The notes: generated from the letters alone by a model not told the origin. A stretch of DNA of 64,000 nucleotides from Micrasema longulum (GCA_022494885.1 JAGVSM010001208.1:1-64000); one strand, 5' to 3'. Counted from the first letter of the stretch, positions 1 to 12,690 are shown. Made by a program: numbers and translations.

Positions 1-328
1 TTTTTGCAAATCGACAAATGCGCAGAATAGTTTCTGACTTTTGCCAAAAACTTCTTCGTTAGCATTCTTCTTTGTTATGTTACTTACTAGTAGATAACGA
101 CACACTGTGCTTTACGAAGAATAGGAAAATATCACGGTTTATTTTACAATTGTAAAGTAATACCAGCTCTTTTGCTGGTTGGAAATATTGACCATTCTCT
201 CACTAAGCATCCAAAAAATACACATGATCCGAACGGGGGGACCAAACGACCCCAGCGCTTACTTGTATATAGCATCAGGAGAATAAAACGTTGGAAGTGT
301 TTATGACCGTGCAATAATTTTAATTTAT

Positions 329-1195
329 TTCAACAGGGAGGGAAAACATTTTCGAGAAGGGAATATGGACGTCTAGGCATTTACAGGGCTTATGACCTGT
401 AATTCCCTGGTTTAAGTGGCCACTTTACACACTGTGTAACATTCACCGTTCTGCCCATGTTTGAACATCCACATTTCCTCAACTATTCCATCTGTTGACT
501 TTTGTGAAGTAAAAGAGCTGAAACCTTCATCACGTAGGTGAGATTCATCCGGCTGAACCAAATCACCTACTAGGCAACGCGTGAAAACAATTTTTATTTT
601 TATTTATTTATACTTTTACATTGTTTCTATTATTTTTTTTATTTTTTAATTTTCCCTTACTGGGGCGTCCCGTGTCGAGGGAAACATTTTACAAAATGTG
701 AAACATGCCTAAGATTAGCTATTTAACAAAGTTAACACAATAATAACAATAAAAAAAACGCAATTAACCTAATTATCATAATCCTAATAAACAATAAAAA
801 ACTAAAATAATCATAAAAAACGTAACCAATTTATATAGGCCAATAGGACAAATTTTATAAACAGTACACTCATTTTACCTATTTGGCTTGATCCACTCAT
901 CGATCCGTGCGCAACCCCCCTCCACTATCCATTTCTTAATAGCAATTTTATATTGTGAGCACTTACTTATTGTCCTTATGGACAGTGGAAGTAGATTGTA
1001 TACTTTATCCTCTTTGACCGAAGGTTGTATTTATTATTTTAATTTTTTGCAATGCCTAGACGTCCATGTTCCCTTCTCAAAATTTTTTTCCCTCTTCGTT
1101 GAAATAAATTTAAATATGAATAACGCCCAAGGGAGGAAATCCAGCCAGTCTGCAAGCATTTGGATATACTCAAACATTGTTGTGCAATAATTTAT
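329..1195. mobile_element. fold-back element copy (both arms, interrupted loop)
   Basis: Arm 329-590 (plus) carries the family core: CTACAGGG-type start, GCTTATGACCTGT, AAGTGGCCACTT and TTACACACTGTGTAA, then loop sequence. Arm 1036-1195 is inverted and carries the outer end (CCAGCCAGTCTGCAAGCATT). Between them is low-complexity A/T plus a minus-strand LINE C-terminal remnant. Confidence 0.75.
870..1030 (-). mobile_element. LINE reverse-transcriptase C-terminal remnant
   Basis: The minus-strand frame gives YNLLPLSIRTISKCSQYKIA then IKKWIVEGG, which looks like the region after the RT thumb in Jockey-type LINEs. Heavily decayed, lying in the loop of the fold-back copy. Confidence 0.35.
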
Positions 1196-1378
1196 TCATG
1201 TTTTCGCGTACACATATTTTACATATTTTTAAAATAAAAAAAATATACATTTATTTTTCAAAAAAGTCCTGCTGAGTTGCATACATACAACTCGTCAGCA
1301 GGTTCTTATAAATTGCTTCGATTATTCATACTTAAAAACATTACATATTACAATATCAAAAAATAAAAACTATCAATA

Positions 1379-2145
1379 CATAGAATTTAGAATAGTCCAG
1401 AAGGAGCGTAGAATCATATTTAAATACATTGGACTGTGTCCAATAATTCCCCCACTATGCCCCTCTTTCGCCGCGTGCATTCGTGTAGTCGCAGCGTAAT
1501 GTTGTTTGATGGGAAAAAAAAATCATAACACAAATATTAGGTAAAAAAAAACCAATCTGTTAATTTCTCTAAAATTTTATTGTGCACGCGGAAACATTGA
1601 TTGACACAACAGAGTAGATAAGTAAAGGGTCATTTAATAAGAGTAATTGAATTAATGACCTTTGAACTTAAAATACGAAACAAATTTTATTTTACATAAA
1701 ACGGATATTTTTATATCATGTTAAATAATATTTGACATTTTGAAAATAATGTCCACCACAAAGTTGTTCAATCCGAGATCCAATTTTCATTACATGATCA
1801 AAGTAGGATTAAAAAATTTAATACCGGAAATTTACTACTTTACGGAAAAATAATTCAATTTTTAAGTGATGCATTTGTATTATATACACATTTATTTACT
1901 AATTACACATGTAATGTGATTGCAGCCTGTTTCTTTAAGATCCTAGCAGTATTTCTACACTTTTCTACAAAATTTCTACAAAAGGACACAACACGGCATA
2001 GTTTAATTCAAATCAGGAGTTGCGTACTGAGCGACGTCTACAAAGAAACTAATGGGTCAAAACGTAAACCTACTCATTTATGAGTAGTTGAGTCTCCTTC
2101 AGTTTGATGTGCGTATGCGGTTTCTGGACTATTCTTAAATCTATG
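1379..2145 (-). mobile_element. P-superfamily miniature transposon with THAP-like start exon, copy 1
   Basis: A 767-bp element with imperfect TIRs (CATAGAATTTAGAATAGTCC on the left, CATAGATTTAAGAATAGTCC inverted on the right). It is flanked by a perfect 8-bp direct repeat TATCAATA (1371-1378 and 2146-2153), the P-element target length. On the minus strand from 1999 an ATG opens MPCCVLL then a stop. This corresponds to the intact short frame in copy 2, so it is a decayed THAP-like exon. No transposase core remains. Confidence 0.75.
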
Positions 2146-2400
2146 TATCAATAATACAACAAACTTTTTTTTATGAAACATAATTTGAGCAAACGTCTCA
2201 CTCCTGTATTTAACTCAGTATTTTTAATACTGTTTGGTTACATGTTAAATATTTTAGGTATACTGTATTGCAGTGTCCTTTTGCCATATTTATTGCAATA
2301 TCTGGGAACAGCTAGCCCTTCCTTGCTAGTAAACCTGGTGTTGTAATCATGTACCAACTTGTGTTTCTACTCGGAGTGCGACGCATGCTGACAAATTAAT

Positions 2401-2454
2401 TATGCCGAATGCTAATGTACATCTTTAATAGTATGCCGAATGCTAATGTACATC
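2401..2454. repeat. two-copy direct repeat
   Basis: The 23-bp unit TATGCCGAATGCTAATGTAC(ATC) occurs at 2401-2423 and again at 2432-2454, separated by 8 bp. The surrounding 2160-2880 holds nothing else I recognise. Confidence 0.7.
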
Positions 2455-2881
2455 AAGTGAAATTGACCAAATCGGTCTATGGGGAATTCGAATCCCCCCC
2501 TTCGATCCGGCTAGGTTAACTAAATAAAACACTCTTTCAGGGTTCTGGTTCAGAAACAGAGAACATGATTTGTAAGTCAAAATGTCCGCCTACCGTAAAT
2601 CAAAATAAAAACATAAATAAATAAAATAATTAAGTTCATTTGGACCATAAATCATCTGATACTTATTGAGAAGTTTTGTCATATTTGGAACTTCAATACT
2701 CTTAGAGACAATGGTTTTAACAACCCTCCATTAGGGCGTAAATTTTCTTTAATTTTACAGCCATTACAGTGAAAAGGATGGTAAAATTATTATGTTTACG
2801 ATTTAATTACCATCATACAAACAAACCATCATGTCGCACTTTGCTTGTTTCATACAAGCTAGATGGTAAAAATTCTAAAAG

Positions 2882-3027
2882 GTATTAACATATTACATCA
2901 GAGACGAAGAACATTTAAGAGAAGGTAATATAGAAGTCTAGGCATCTACAGGGCTTATGACCTGTCAATGGCTGGTTTAAGTGGCCACTTTACACACTGT
3001 GTAACATTCACCATTCTGCCCATATTT
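2882..3027 (+). mobile_element. fold-back element, single arm (subfamily A)
   Basis: Starts with AACATATTACATCAGAGACG and continues through GAAGTCTAGGCATCTACAGG to ATTCACCATTCTGCCCAT. It breaks off directly into a minus-strand L2 LINE. Confidence 0.8.
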
Positions 3028-3029
3028 TA

Positions 3030-3640
3030 CCATCTATATACCTGTCTGGCTAGTTCATCTGGAATGCAGAGTTCCCTTAGATATTCTGGAGCAGAGTTGT
3101 GCTGTGAATTATACATAAGCCAACAGAGTTTGTATTCCACCGTCTGTGGTGCACGTAGCCAGTGTAATTCCCAAAGTAGTGGAGTGATATGACTGAACTT
3201 AGAGATTCCAAAAATAATTCTCGCTGCGGCATTTAATACAGACTGCAGACAAGTCATTTTATTCATTGGTAGACCTGCGTAGATACCATTACAATAATTG
3301 ACTCTAAACACTACAAATGCATTTATTAATTGACGGGTGGCATCAACCGGCAAATTTTTGCGTATGCATTTAATCTGTCTCAGCTGGTAAAAGCTTGAAC
3401 TTATTGTTCTACTAATTTGAGCGTCAAGAGAAAGGTCAGAATTAAGGAAGACTCCCAGTAGTTTAACGGTGGGTAAAGCGATATTCCTTACTTCGGGTAG
3501 TGCTGTATCCTGAATCAATTCTATCGTCTGGCTGAAGCCACCCATAGTTGTTCCATTTTAGATGGGTTAAGTGTTAGTCTATTTACAACCATCCAGTTTC
3601 CTATTTTCTCAATGCATCTATTAATCAAATTAACAAGCAC
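3030..3640 (-). mobile_element. L2/CR1-like LINE, RT C-terminal part
   Basis: The frame from 3545 to 3027 reads LGVFLNSDLSLDAQISRTIS, SSFYQLRQIKCIRKNLP, LINAFVVFRVNYCNGIYAGL, LQSVLNAAARIIFG and ITPLLWELHWL. This is the diagnostic order of L2/CR1 elements after the YADD motif. 5'-truncated; the 3' end is lost at the junction with the fold-back arm. Confidence 0.85.
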
Positions 3641-3734
3641 ATTTCTCTCGCTCGATAGTAGTTAAGAAAAAGTGTAAATATACAGCACCCAGCTATATAA
3701 GTATAAAGTTATTTTATTTATTTATTTAACACTT

Positions 3735-3850
3735 CTGGTCATGTCAAAAGCAGGCAGAACTGAAGGGCATGTATGACAGTATGTATGAATGTGTAAGAAG
3801 GTAGAAATGTATGTCAGGATAGACGTGTATGGCGGTCCATTCTATCTGCC
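3735..3850 (+). mobile_element. RTE-i LINE 3' coding fragment
   Basis: Reads [18 protein letters not shown] and [17 protein letters not shown] with stops, the same C-terminus as the longer copy at 52586-52940. Truncated on both sides. Confidence 0.6.
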
Positions 3851-3889
3851 TACCCTTAGGGGGAAATGGTGTGATGTTAGTAAAAGTAG

Positions 3890-4125
3890 TAAAAATAGTA
3901 GTAGGACGTAGTCCACAAAGATTATAAAAAGGAACGGTGCAAGGACGCGTCTTTGACGAATTCCGGTGGTGACCTCAAACTTATCTGTGACAAGATCGTT
4001 AATTATTCTGATTAACACATTAGTATATGTTTGTGTTATGAATTGCTTGAAGATTTTCGCAAAAAAAATGGTTTCGTATTTCTCTAAAGGGGATATCTTT
4101 TCATTGGACAAATTCATTTCAACGA
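3890..4125 (-). mobile_element. RTE-ii LINE RT fragment
   Basis: The minus frame reads VTDKFEVTTGIRQRRVLAPF LFIIF, related to VTTGVCQGCVLAPFLFIILM in the copy at 10605-11715. Decayed. Confidence 0.55.
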
Positions 4126-4129
4126 AGCA

Positions 4130-5050
4130 TACTTAAATCTTAAATCTCAAAATATAGGATTATCCTAAATTTGTTTTTATCAAAACCTTTTCTTTTGTCC
4201 AAATCACGTTCAAGGAATACATTTTGCTTCTGTCAAAATGATCCTAAGCCCTAATTCCATTCTTTTCTATTTCTGCCAAACACCCATTTTCAGAAGAAAA
4301 GAAACCCAAATTGACACAGTTTTTGTAAAGAAAGGTGTGTGTAACTGTTTACAATTACAAAAGATATGTTATATGCGAAAGATTCATTTAAAGATGGAAC
4401 TGCTATAATCTTATAACAAAAAACCTAGAGCATTATTTAGAATTCAAAACATATCGACGGCTTAAAAAAATGCTGCATGAAACGAAGTCTAAATTGTTTA
4501 AAAGGAGAAAAATAATGTTTTTGGAAAAAACTTTTTTCCTTTTCAAAATAAAGTACGCCAGAGTAATTTTTTTTCATAAATGTTTTTTTATTTTTAAATT
4601 ATTATTGTATTGTAACTCTTTAGACGATATGCGTGTAGAGCAATTTAATAATTAGGTAATCGGACATAATGTTTTTAACTGCATGATGGATCGATTATGC
4701 TTAGCTAAAATCGTCATAATCGAGGTCTCGTATTCTCGATTTCCGCACCGCAAAACTGAATTTATTATGAGTTTTTTTTTAAAAAAGGAGTATTAGAAAT
4801 ATTTTTTCTGCGTCTGCACCTTTTGCATTTTTCAAAAATAGTTATCGAAAATAAAATATTTATCATATATGTATACCGTCTGTACGAAGACGGCAAAAAA
4901 ACAAGGCGCTTGGAAGGGTTTTTGAATAATCGTAGCTCCTATAAAAGACAATTTATAAAAAAACAAACATTAAAGAAACGCCAATTATAAATATCTATAG
5001 TGTGTAAATCTATCATTGTTAAGTGCCATAATGCAGGTATTTGTGGAATA
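4130..5050. other. no recognisable feature
   Basis: AT-rich sequence with no frame above about 60 codons and no match to other repeats in the window. Confidence 0.5.
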
Positions 5051-5060
5051 AATGCTAGTC

Positions 5061-5101
5061 TGGTTTGTTTGTTTGTTTGTTTGTTTGTTTGTTTGTTTGT
5101 G
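5061..5101 (+). repeat. (GTTT)n microsatellite
   Basis: About ten uninterrupted copies of the tetranucleotide. The same unit ends RTE-i LINE copies elsewhere in the window (for example 54150-54180), so this may be an orphaned tail. Confidence 0.85.
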
Positions 5102-5654
5102 TTTAGTTTATGTTTTGGAATTCAACCATAAACAAGTACATAGCAGGCGCGTTCCATCCATAGATACTGTGGATGCGGCGCATCGCTTAAAAATTTAAAA
5201 ATAAAATGAATTTTACAAAAAAAATATTATAAATTCAAAATGAAACCTTCAAATATGTATTCCCAAAATTCTCACTGAGAACGTTCGGGTGCACGCGATT
5301 CAAACAATATCTTCAGTATACATACCTAGCTACATGTGCGTATTTCCTATATCAACGTACGTACTGAATATCTAGGTATCTGGTTCTTGATAGTATTTGT
5401 TGTATACGCGGGATGCTGCTTGTCGAGTTGCGTCTAGTTCCCATAGCAATTGTCCAATTTTTTGCGCACGCGCTTTAGGTTCATAAGATTTAAGATTTCT
5501 CTTTCGGGACTCGGATAGATAAGAAGCATCCAACTTGTATGATGTAAAGAAAAAACGACTCTAATAACGTTAATCATAAAGTCTAAGAAAGATTGTCTCG
5601 GGTCTTGTTTTAGGTGTTTTGATGTTTATATTGTTTATCTCCTTTTCACACCTA

Positions 5655-5830
5655 CGGGGACCGTCCTGGAAGACCATCGATGGCGGTCTTTCGCCTTTAT
5701 TCGGCGGAACTAAGGGACGCGGAATTGACGTTGGAGAAGGCGAGAGTGCTGGCTAATGATGTAGTCTCCCGGAGGCGTCTGGTGATGGCCACATGCTCCA
5801 CTTAGGAGTGAAAAAGTAGAAGAAAAGAAG
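5655..5830 (+). mobile_element. RTE-iii LINE C-terminus with (GAA)n tail
   Basis: Reads RPGRPSMAVFRLYSAELRDA then LTLEKARVLANDVVSRRRLV and MATCST followed by a stop and a GAAGAAAAGAAGAAAA tail. The open frame of about 48 codons is intact in this short piece. Confidence 0.7.
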
Positions 5831-6068
5831 AAAATTTACAGCTTCACCTCCAGACGCGCCTGTGCTCTGTCAATTTATTGACTGTCAACTATTAATTATT
5901 ATTACTACAATCGACAACTTATATAGCGTATTTTTTTTTTTAAATAAACCTACTAAAATAAGGAACAAGGTGGTTTTTTGTCAGCATCCTTACTGATAAA
6001 AGTCATTGTACGCGCCTGATACATAGGTACCTACTTAAATTCAATACTGGAATATTAATAATTTTTTG

Positions 6069-6189
6069 TTTTGAAATTCAATCATAAACAAGTACCTAGG
6101 TACCTACTTATCAATGAAAAGTCTTTTTCCAAGGTAATGGCAGGCGAGCCAACGTTCGGGCAGGACAAAGCATGTCGGGTCCGCTAGTT
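6069..6189 (+). mobile_element. Helitron-like 3' end
   Basis: Ends GTCGGGTCCGCTAGT after a GC-rich potential stem around GCCAACGTTCGGGC, resembling the CTAG-ended termini of lepidopteran Helitrons. A related segment (ATTCAACCATAAACAAGTAC) lies at 5119. No matching 5' TC end was located. Confidence 0.4.
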
Positions 6190-6740
6190 ACTGTATAAAT
6201 ATCAAATATAATTATGAAAAATAATAAAGGTACCTGCACAGAAAATTTTATTCAGATACTCGTTATTAAAAAAAACAAACAAGTCGGTTCAGTTTTGAGG
6301 TGTGGAAAACGAGACAACGAACCGTTCATTTTGCCGATTTTATTTTTTATGTATCAGTCCTTATTCATCAAAATTGCCTGGCATCGCATAACCTCTTAAG
6401 TGTTTAAATATATAAATAAATGAGTACCTTAAAATAAATAAAAACAATTATAATATAGTGAAAATCAATCCTCTTAATGTGGTTTTATCAGGCCGTGTGG
6501 AAATCTACCGAACGTTTTAATTTTTTACCGTATTTTAACTTCAAACTTCATTGATCGCTCCAGAACGTTAATTCCAAATTTAAATTTCAAATAATGCAGA
6601 TGACATCAAAATCAGCTAAAAACTTCTCCATGTGTGGTCCGAATAAACATTACGTCAGTTTTTACACTAACATTTGTCCTTTATCAACCCTTTCACCCCT
6701 AGTGTTATATACTCATTCATTTATTAAAAATTCAATTTTT

Positions 6741-6970
6741 TCGCCTCGTGGTCAGCGCGTTGTCTGTCATGCAAGAGGTCTCGGGTTCGATTCCTGACAC
6801 GGTTGACGTGAAATATTTATTTAAAAATATGTTTTTACGCTGTAGACTATTTCATGGTCTGTAAATTGGTACCTGAAGCATAAGTCTGATAATCTTATCT
6901 TGATGTAACAAAAATCATTTAGAAAAGCTACAATTGGTGTACCAATGAGTGTCCTGCACACCGATTCTAG
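6741..6970 (+). mobile_element. SINE1 (tRNA-derived), degenerate
   Basis: The head carries a B-box GGTTCGATTCC after GCAAGAGGTCTCG; the A-box is damaged. The body contains GGTACCTGAAGCATAAGTCT and TGGTGTACCAATG..GTCCTG, as in the other SINE1 copies. Confidence 0.7.
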
Positions 6971-7139
6971 ATTGGTTGTTCCTGATTATGTCGCAATTAA
7001 CTGTGTTTCTACCCCTAATAAATGTATGTACAATGTAATTAATAAATATTTTTTTAAAAAGAAATATAAATGAATGTTAACATAAGTAATGTATTATTAT
7101 ATTTTGCGAGTCCAGGCGTATGAAGAATGCAGTTCCGTG

Positions 7140-8030
7140 TTCGAAATAGAACCTGACCCCAGTGCTGGTATTCTGAATCTTCTCTATCCCTTTTTCTTCT
7201 TGTTCTTCTCTGTCATTTCTCAGTTCTGAGGGTCGTGATCATTGGTACTCTCACCAGCCATTCCATTGACAAAGCGTCTCCACTCTTCACGGCACTGCGC
7301 CCTCTCCACAGCTCCATATAGAGTCACCCGTGAGGTTGTTTTCACCTGGTCGATCCATCAAGCTGCAGCTCTGCCTCTGCTTCTTCGTTCTGGCACACTG
7401 CCCGTGATTATTATTTTCTCCAGATTTTCTGGGTCACGTCTAGCTTTGTGACCGAAGAACTGCAGCATATAGCCGATAGCAAACTTTTATATTGAGTTCT
7501 TCCAGTATAGAGACATTTGTTCACCTGGCTGTCCATGGTATTCTCAGCATTCGACGCCAACACCACATCTCGAAGGCATATATTCTCTCCTGCTCACGTG
7601 CTTTAATTTTCCACGTTTCTGCGCCATACAAGAATATTGGAAACACAAGCGTTCGCACTGTAAATATTTTAGTTTTTTTCGAGATGCCCCGATCTTGCCA
7701 AATTTTGGTAGTCGAATCGTGGCATTTTTTGCTATTAGGGTGCGTCTTTTAATTTTTAAAGTACGTGCGCCGCCCGCAGAGATGAATGAGCCTACATGAA
7801 TAAAATATAGCTCTTTTTCAAGGTCTTGCAGTCTAGTCTATGGTTATAGCATATTGGCTCTGTCAAAAATCATGAGCTTCGTTTTAGTTCTGTTTATTTC
7901 CAACCCAAATTTGCGACTTTCTGCTGCTACCCAAGCCAATTTATCTGCCATTTCCAGCTCGTCTTTAACAAGTAATGTGGTATTATCTGCAAATCTGAGG
8001 TTGTTGACTGGGCAACAATTCCTAGAGGGT
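7140..8030 (-). mobile_element. RTE-iii LINE RT fragment
   Basis: Minus-strand pieces read NNLRFADNTTLLVKDELEMA, DKLAWVAAESRKFGLEINRT, VRTLVFPIFLYGAETW, FEMWCWRRMLRIPWTARRTN and SILEEL. The catalytic box is FADN rather than FADD. Frameshifts and stops abound. The 3' side has a GAAGAA-rich tail near 7190. Confidence 0.75.
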
Positions 8031-8058
8031 GGTTAATTTGGGATTTTTTATTTTGTGT

Positions 8059-8296
8059 ATGCACCTTTGCTTCATATATAGCCACACTGATTAATAAACG
8101 TAAAAAAAAAATGAACACGTGAAATCAAACATGACGATTTTCATTTAGATTTTGAACATTATTGCGAACCTAGACATTACCCAAAACACTTAGGTTGAAT
8201 TGACCAAACCGTATTCGTTTTTTTCGTTTCCGAAGCAGTTTCATACACCATTTGACGTTTAATCATCAATGTGGCCATTATATGAAGCAAAGTGTT
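8059..8296. repeat. inverted repeat, possible small MITE
   Basis: CTTTGCTTCATATATAGCCA at 8065 is inverted at 8263-8290 (TGGCCATTATATGAAGCAAAG), with about 40-bp arms. A third arm occurs near 9062-9085. Confidence 0.5.
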
Positions 8297-8727
8297 GTTG
8301 CATTAAAAAGATCAAAATCTTCAAACTAATCACTCTCTAGAGGGTAGAAAAGATCTAGAATACCACCACAGGTCGACATACCCGCCACAGATCTTATTTT
8401 TGTACTGCAAGTTCTAGGACCATCTATCGCATGCACTCGGCTATTCCTAGGCTTCACAGATATGGTAATCAGTAGAGACAGTATGAGGACATGGCTGATA
8501 TATTTGGTTCTGAAGTTGATAGTTATAAAACTAGGCAGGTTTATTTTTTTCTCTCGCAATATAACTTTTCAACTTTTTTCACGATGAAAAGGATTTTTTT
8601 TTTTGATTTTTATGTTAATGTATGAACTTCGTTCAAATTTTTGGTTACTAATGTGTATTTACTTGTTACTACTGTTATCGTTATGTAATTTATCATTTTT
8701 ACTATCAGTATATTCGTGTTGTATACA

Positions 8728-8972
8728 GCGTGTTCTTTAAACGCTATCGCATCCGAAACCACGATGATCAGTATGGGCAAGAAGACATATTATCACATTT
8801 AAAAGAATATTTAGAACAAAGAATTTTTTTTTACACAAAATATTTTTTAAAAACAAATAGTTGCTTACTTTTGCAGGGGAGAAGCAAGGGGGCCGTGGCC
8901 GCGCGGTTGGCAGTGTATAAGATTCACCCCTCCCCCTCCTCGTTTCTCCCTGCAGAAGTAAGGAACCATTAG
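8728..8972. mobile_element. hairpin MITE, left half
   Basis: GTGTTCTTTAAACGCTATCG through ATGATCAGTATGGGCAAGAAG to a GC-rich centre with CTGCAG on both flanks. This matches the left half and centre of the complete copy at 60321-60683. The right arm is lost in a poly-T run. Confidence 0.7.
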
Positions 8973-9209
8973 CTTTTTTGTTTTTTTTTTTTTTTTCAAT
9001 GTAAATGTAAAAGGCAATTTATCTCGTATATGTAAAAAATAAATGAACAAACACATGTTTGAAGTGGCTATATATGAAGCAAAGCGTAGTTGCATGCAAA
9101 TGATAAAACCACCAAAAATCAACTACTCTCTTGGAAGAAGAGACGAAAAAAAATTGGGTTATTAATTTTTTGCATGCGATGACACTTCGCTTATTTAATG
9201 TCAAACTAT

Positions 9210-10600
9210 GAAATGACCGTTATAAAACTGTAAAAAAACGGAAACATGTTTATTTTAATATTCACTGAAATTTATGTAGAACTGAAAGGGTTAACATTGA
9301 TTATAGCGGACAGAAATACATCAAACTAATATCTTAATTATTCTACTAAATATGTTAAATAGATCTCAACGAAGGGGGATATTCCTTATTCATTATTTTT
9401 CAATGTTTATTCAACTTTTGGTTTATACATGTTTGGACGCTGGCGGACTTATTGGCAAACGGGGATCTCATCCAACTTAATGATTATATACAGTGTGTTA
9501 TTTATATAATCTTAGTTTTTAATTATTTATATAATTTAAGGGAATAAAGAGACTGAATAAAGGAAAAATGAGACAGGGAAAGAGAATAATGAGATAGGTA
9601 GAGAGGAAAGATTAAGGGGATAAGCGGTGGCTAAGGATTATTATGAATAGGTAGTAACATCGACAAGTGAGGGAACATTATTCTGTATAAAAAAATAATA
9701 CAAACAATGTAAAAGTATAAATAAATAAACATGGTTCCCAGCACTACATACTACAAAAACTAATAGAAATGTGCCTACTGCCGACTGCGACACGGTACAC
9801 ATTACTAGTACATAAACACATACTTTTTTCTACAAAATACACAGTTTTTCCTGAAAATGGCTGGCTCCTGTTATGGTAGTCGGAACAAATCCAACACACA
9901 CGGTATCACCCAAAAAATAAAGTTATGGATACGTAAACGTTATTTAAATCAAATATATTTGGAGATAATAAATATGTGAACATACTACCAGGAGCACAGA
10001 AATGAGCGGAGGACAACGCATTTAGTTCCGACTCTTTCGCAGAAATATGCACGCGTGTTTTTGTCAACTACTACTGTTATGAGTGATGTCGCTATTTCCA
10101 CCGCTTCGGCAGATATTCGCAACCTTTTACAACTGAATACGTAATGCTTGTCTTTACTGTTATAAATAACATAAAATATTCAAAGATATCCCGTAAATTG
10201 AAACTTCGGCTGACCAACCAATGCTTCAAAAAATCTTAATATTTTAAAACTTCAAGTATTTGTTGTGATTTGAGTGGATCTTTTATTGAAATGGAATGAT
10301 TTTGACTTACCACAGTTTCATTGCAAGGTTGCGTGAAGTTTAAATGAAACATTCACTTACATTGTTTGGAGATTTAATAGATAATATAATGAATACAGGA
10401 ATTTACATGATGTGGGTAATTGAAGGTTTTAGTAAGAGAGAGCAAAAGTGAAACTGAACCAAAGCTGATCGAAGACACGCAGATTTTGTCTATTTTCGAT
10501 CGCGCCGTCAAGCAGTCGGCCTGTTTCCGGTGTCTGATCGCGGTGTTGTCAGTGGTAGAAATGTTGCAGAAGAGTGCGCTCATACAAGATTACATTATTA
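9210..10600. other. no recognisable feature
   Basis: AT-rich with short frames only. Nothing here matches other repeats in the window. Confidence 0.5.
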
Positions 10601-11715
10601 TTATTATTATTCAATGTCCGCTCTTCTAGTTGGAGCATATAGTGTCCACAAAGATCCTCTAAGCGTTTTTATCGGCTGCCAGTTTATGTGCGTCCTCCTA
10701 AGCCAGGTTCGCGTCCCGTAGTTCAGACATAAACCGCCGAACAGTCAGCAGTGAGACGTCGAGAACCCGGTGCTTTCTAAAGTAGGCAAGCGAGGTCAAG
10801 GCTCTCGGGAGGCATCCGCAGTATATGGCCCAGCCAAACGTATTGCCTCCGCTTGATGACAGTTGTCACCGGAGTTTGCTGCATCCGTTGTCTTATTACT
10901 TAATTCCTCACAAAGTCAAACCACCGCACACCCGAGATTCTTCTCTATTCTCAAAACTCAGAATTTTGCTGTTTGAGCCGTAGTGAGCTGCCACGATTCG
11001 CATCCGTAGTGTAAAACAGGTGTTATGCGGGCGTTATATAGGCGGCATTTGGTTGAATGTGGTGCCTGCTATTTCTAGCCGCACTCTTGAAAGCTGCCAT
11101 TTTCCGTAACATACACTCCCAGGTATTTGAAACTCTCGACCCTTTCAATGACTCGGTTTAACAGAGTCAGGAGATTTTGGGCATCAAGGCATGAACTGTT
11201 ACGCAGTACATGGGTTTTTCCAATATTTATTTTTAAACCCATGCATACAGAGTACCTATTTAGGCTATCTACAGTGCCCTGAAGACCCCTGACTGAATCG
11301 TCAATTATAACCGCATCATCGGCAGACTCTAGGTCGCAGAGTTTTCGGGAGGAGGAGATGGATATTCTTCGATCTAGTGGAATTGACTTCCTTAAGATGA
11401 AGTCCATGAGGATTATAAAAAGGAACGGTGCAAGGACGCAACCTTGACAAACTCCAGTGGTGACCTCAAACCAATCTGTGACAACATCGATGATTCTGAT
11501 TCGGCATTCGCTATTTGAGTGAACGGATTTGATAAGTTCGACTAGTTTTATAGGCACCCCATATGCTTCTAGTATTTTTGTGTGGGTCTGTGCGGACTAT
11601 CAAGGAGCTATTAAGTTTCTTGTTATCCTGTAGAATACAGCGTATGTTGTGGATATGATCCGCGCATGATCTTCCAGGTAGGAAACCTGGCTAGTTCTCC
11701 CTCAATACTCGCATA
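10598..11715 (-). mobile_element. RTE-ii LINE, longest copy (RT to 3' end)
   Basis: Reading on the minus strand: FLPGRSCADHIHNIRCILQD, then TTGVCQGCVLAPFLFIILM, the catalytic region LESADDAVIIDD, INIGKTHVL and YLGVYVTENGSFQ. A frameshift follows, then ELRDANLA..DAHKLAADK and RIFVDTICSN with stop. The element ends in (AAT)n. The active box is SADD instead of YADD/FADD. Confidence 0.8.
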
Positions 11716-11759
11716 ATGGATATTCCCACATTTACAAGGAAAAGAATAACAAAGACGTA

Positions 11760-12690
11760 ATTTATAGTATCAATAATGTAAGAATAAATACACAACTTGT
11801 ATTTATTCTCGCGGCGCTCATTTGTGAACTGCGGCCGAATTTTTGTTTTGTCCCAGGGTATTGTCCTGCGCCGTCGAGGCTGTTCACAGAGCTAGGACAA
11901 AACAGTATTGTCCTATTTATTGTTCTGTCCACGTGTAAACAATACATTCTTCCGCTGGCGGTTATCTTGACGGCAAACACACAACAAATGGTTTTGTCAC
12001 ACAGTCGACGGAAGTTTTCTCACTTTGAGTGACGCCACACACTTATTTTTACAAAGCCACCTGTTTAAGCGGAAATTAAAACAATATGCAGTAGCTTAGA
12101 ACTATGATGAATAGGTATTTGAAAATAATTTTCCTGTTACTTTCTCGCAAATGCCATTCCGATACTGTGTTACAAAGAAAATTGTACGTCAGACTGATTA
12201 TGCCTTACTAAAATTATCGTTTCGTTGTCCCATTATTAGCATCCCAAAACTGAACCGATTTGGTTATTTATTTTAACTCTTAAAAGACTGATAAATAATT
12301 TCTTTGCGCACGGTGATGTGATATTCTAAACCTCAGACATTTGAAAAAAAAAACATGGAGACGTACTGCTTAATAATTCATTTTTCATAATTTATGCAAA
12401 TAAACATATAATTTAGCCCTGCTTAGCAAAATAAATTAAAAATGACAAACACGCCGCTTATTTTACGCACCAGCGTCCCCCATCACTGTCATCAACCGAC
12501 TGAAGACTGAATCTGTTTTACCCAACAACCGCCGCAGAACACCGTCTCTGTCTTCCTTGATATGAGTTCTATCTTCGTGCTCTCTCTTATACAGATGTGT
12601 CGCTGAATGAGCGGGCATTCATTCTTCGCGTAGCAAGGATAAGTATTTTTTGTATTAACATCCAGCATAGTTATATAAATTTTACTTTAT
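11760..12690. other. no recognisable feature
   Basis: Mixed sequence. A GC-richer patch at 11815-11920 and a CCGCCGCAGAACACCG patch near 12530 show no frame or repeat that I can place. Confidence 0.45.

Noticed and set aside
888..1190. 100-codon plus-strand frame
   Set aside because: Covers a fold-back arm and an antisense LINE remnant.
5061..5101. Possible short repeat array of CRISPR type
   Set aside because: It is a plain tetranucleotide microsatellite. The window is eukaryotic and no direct-repeat/spacer array exists.
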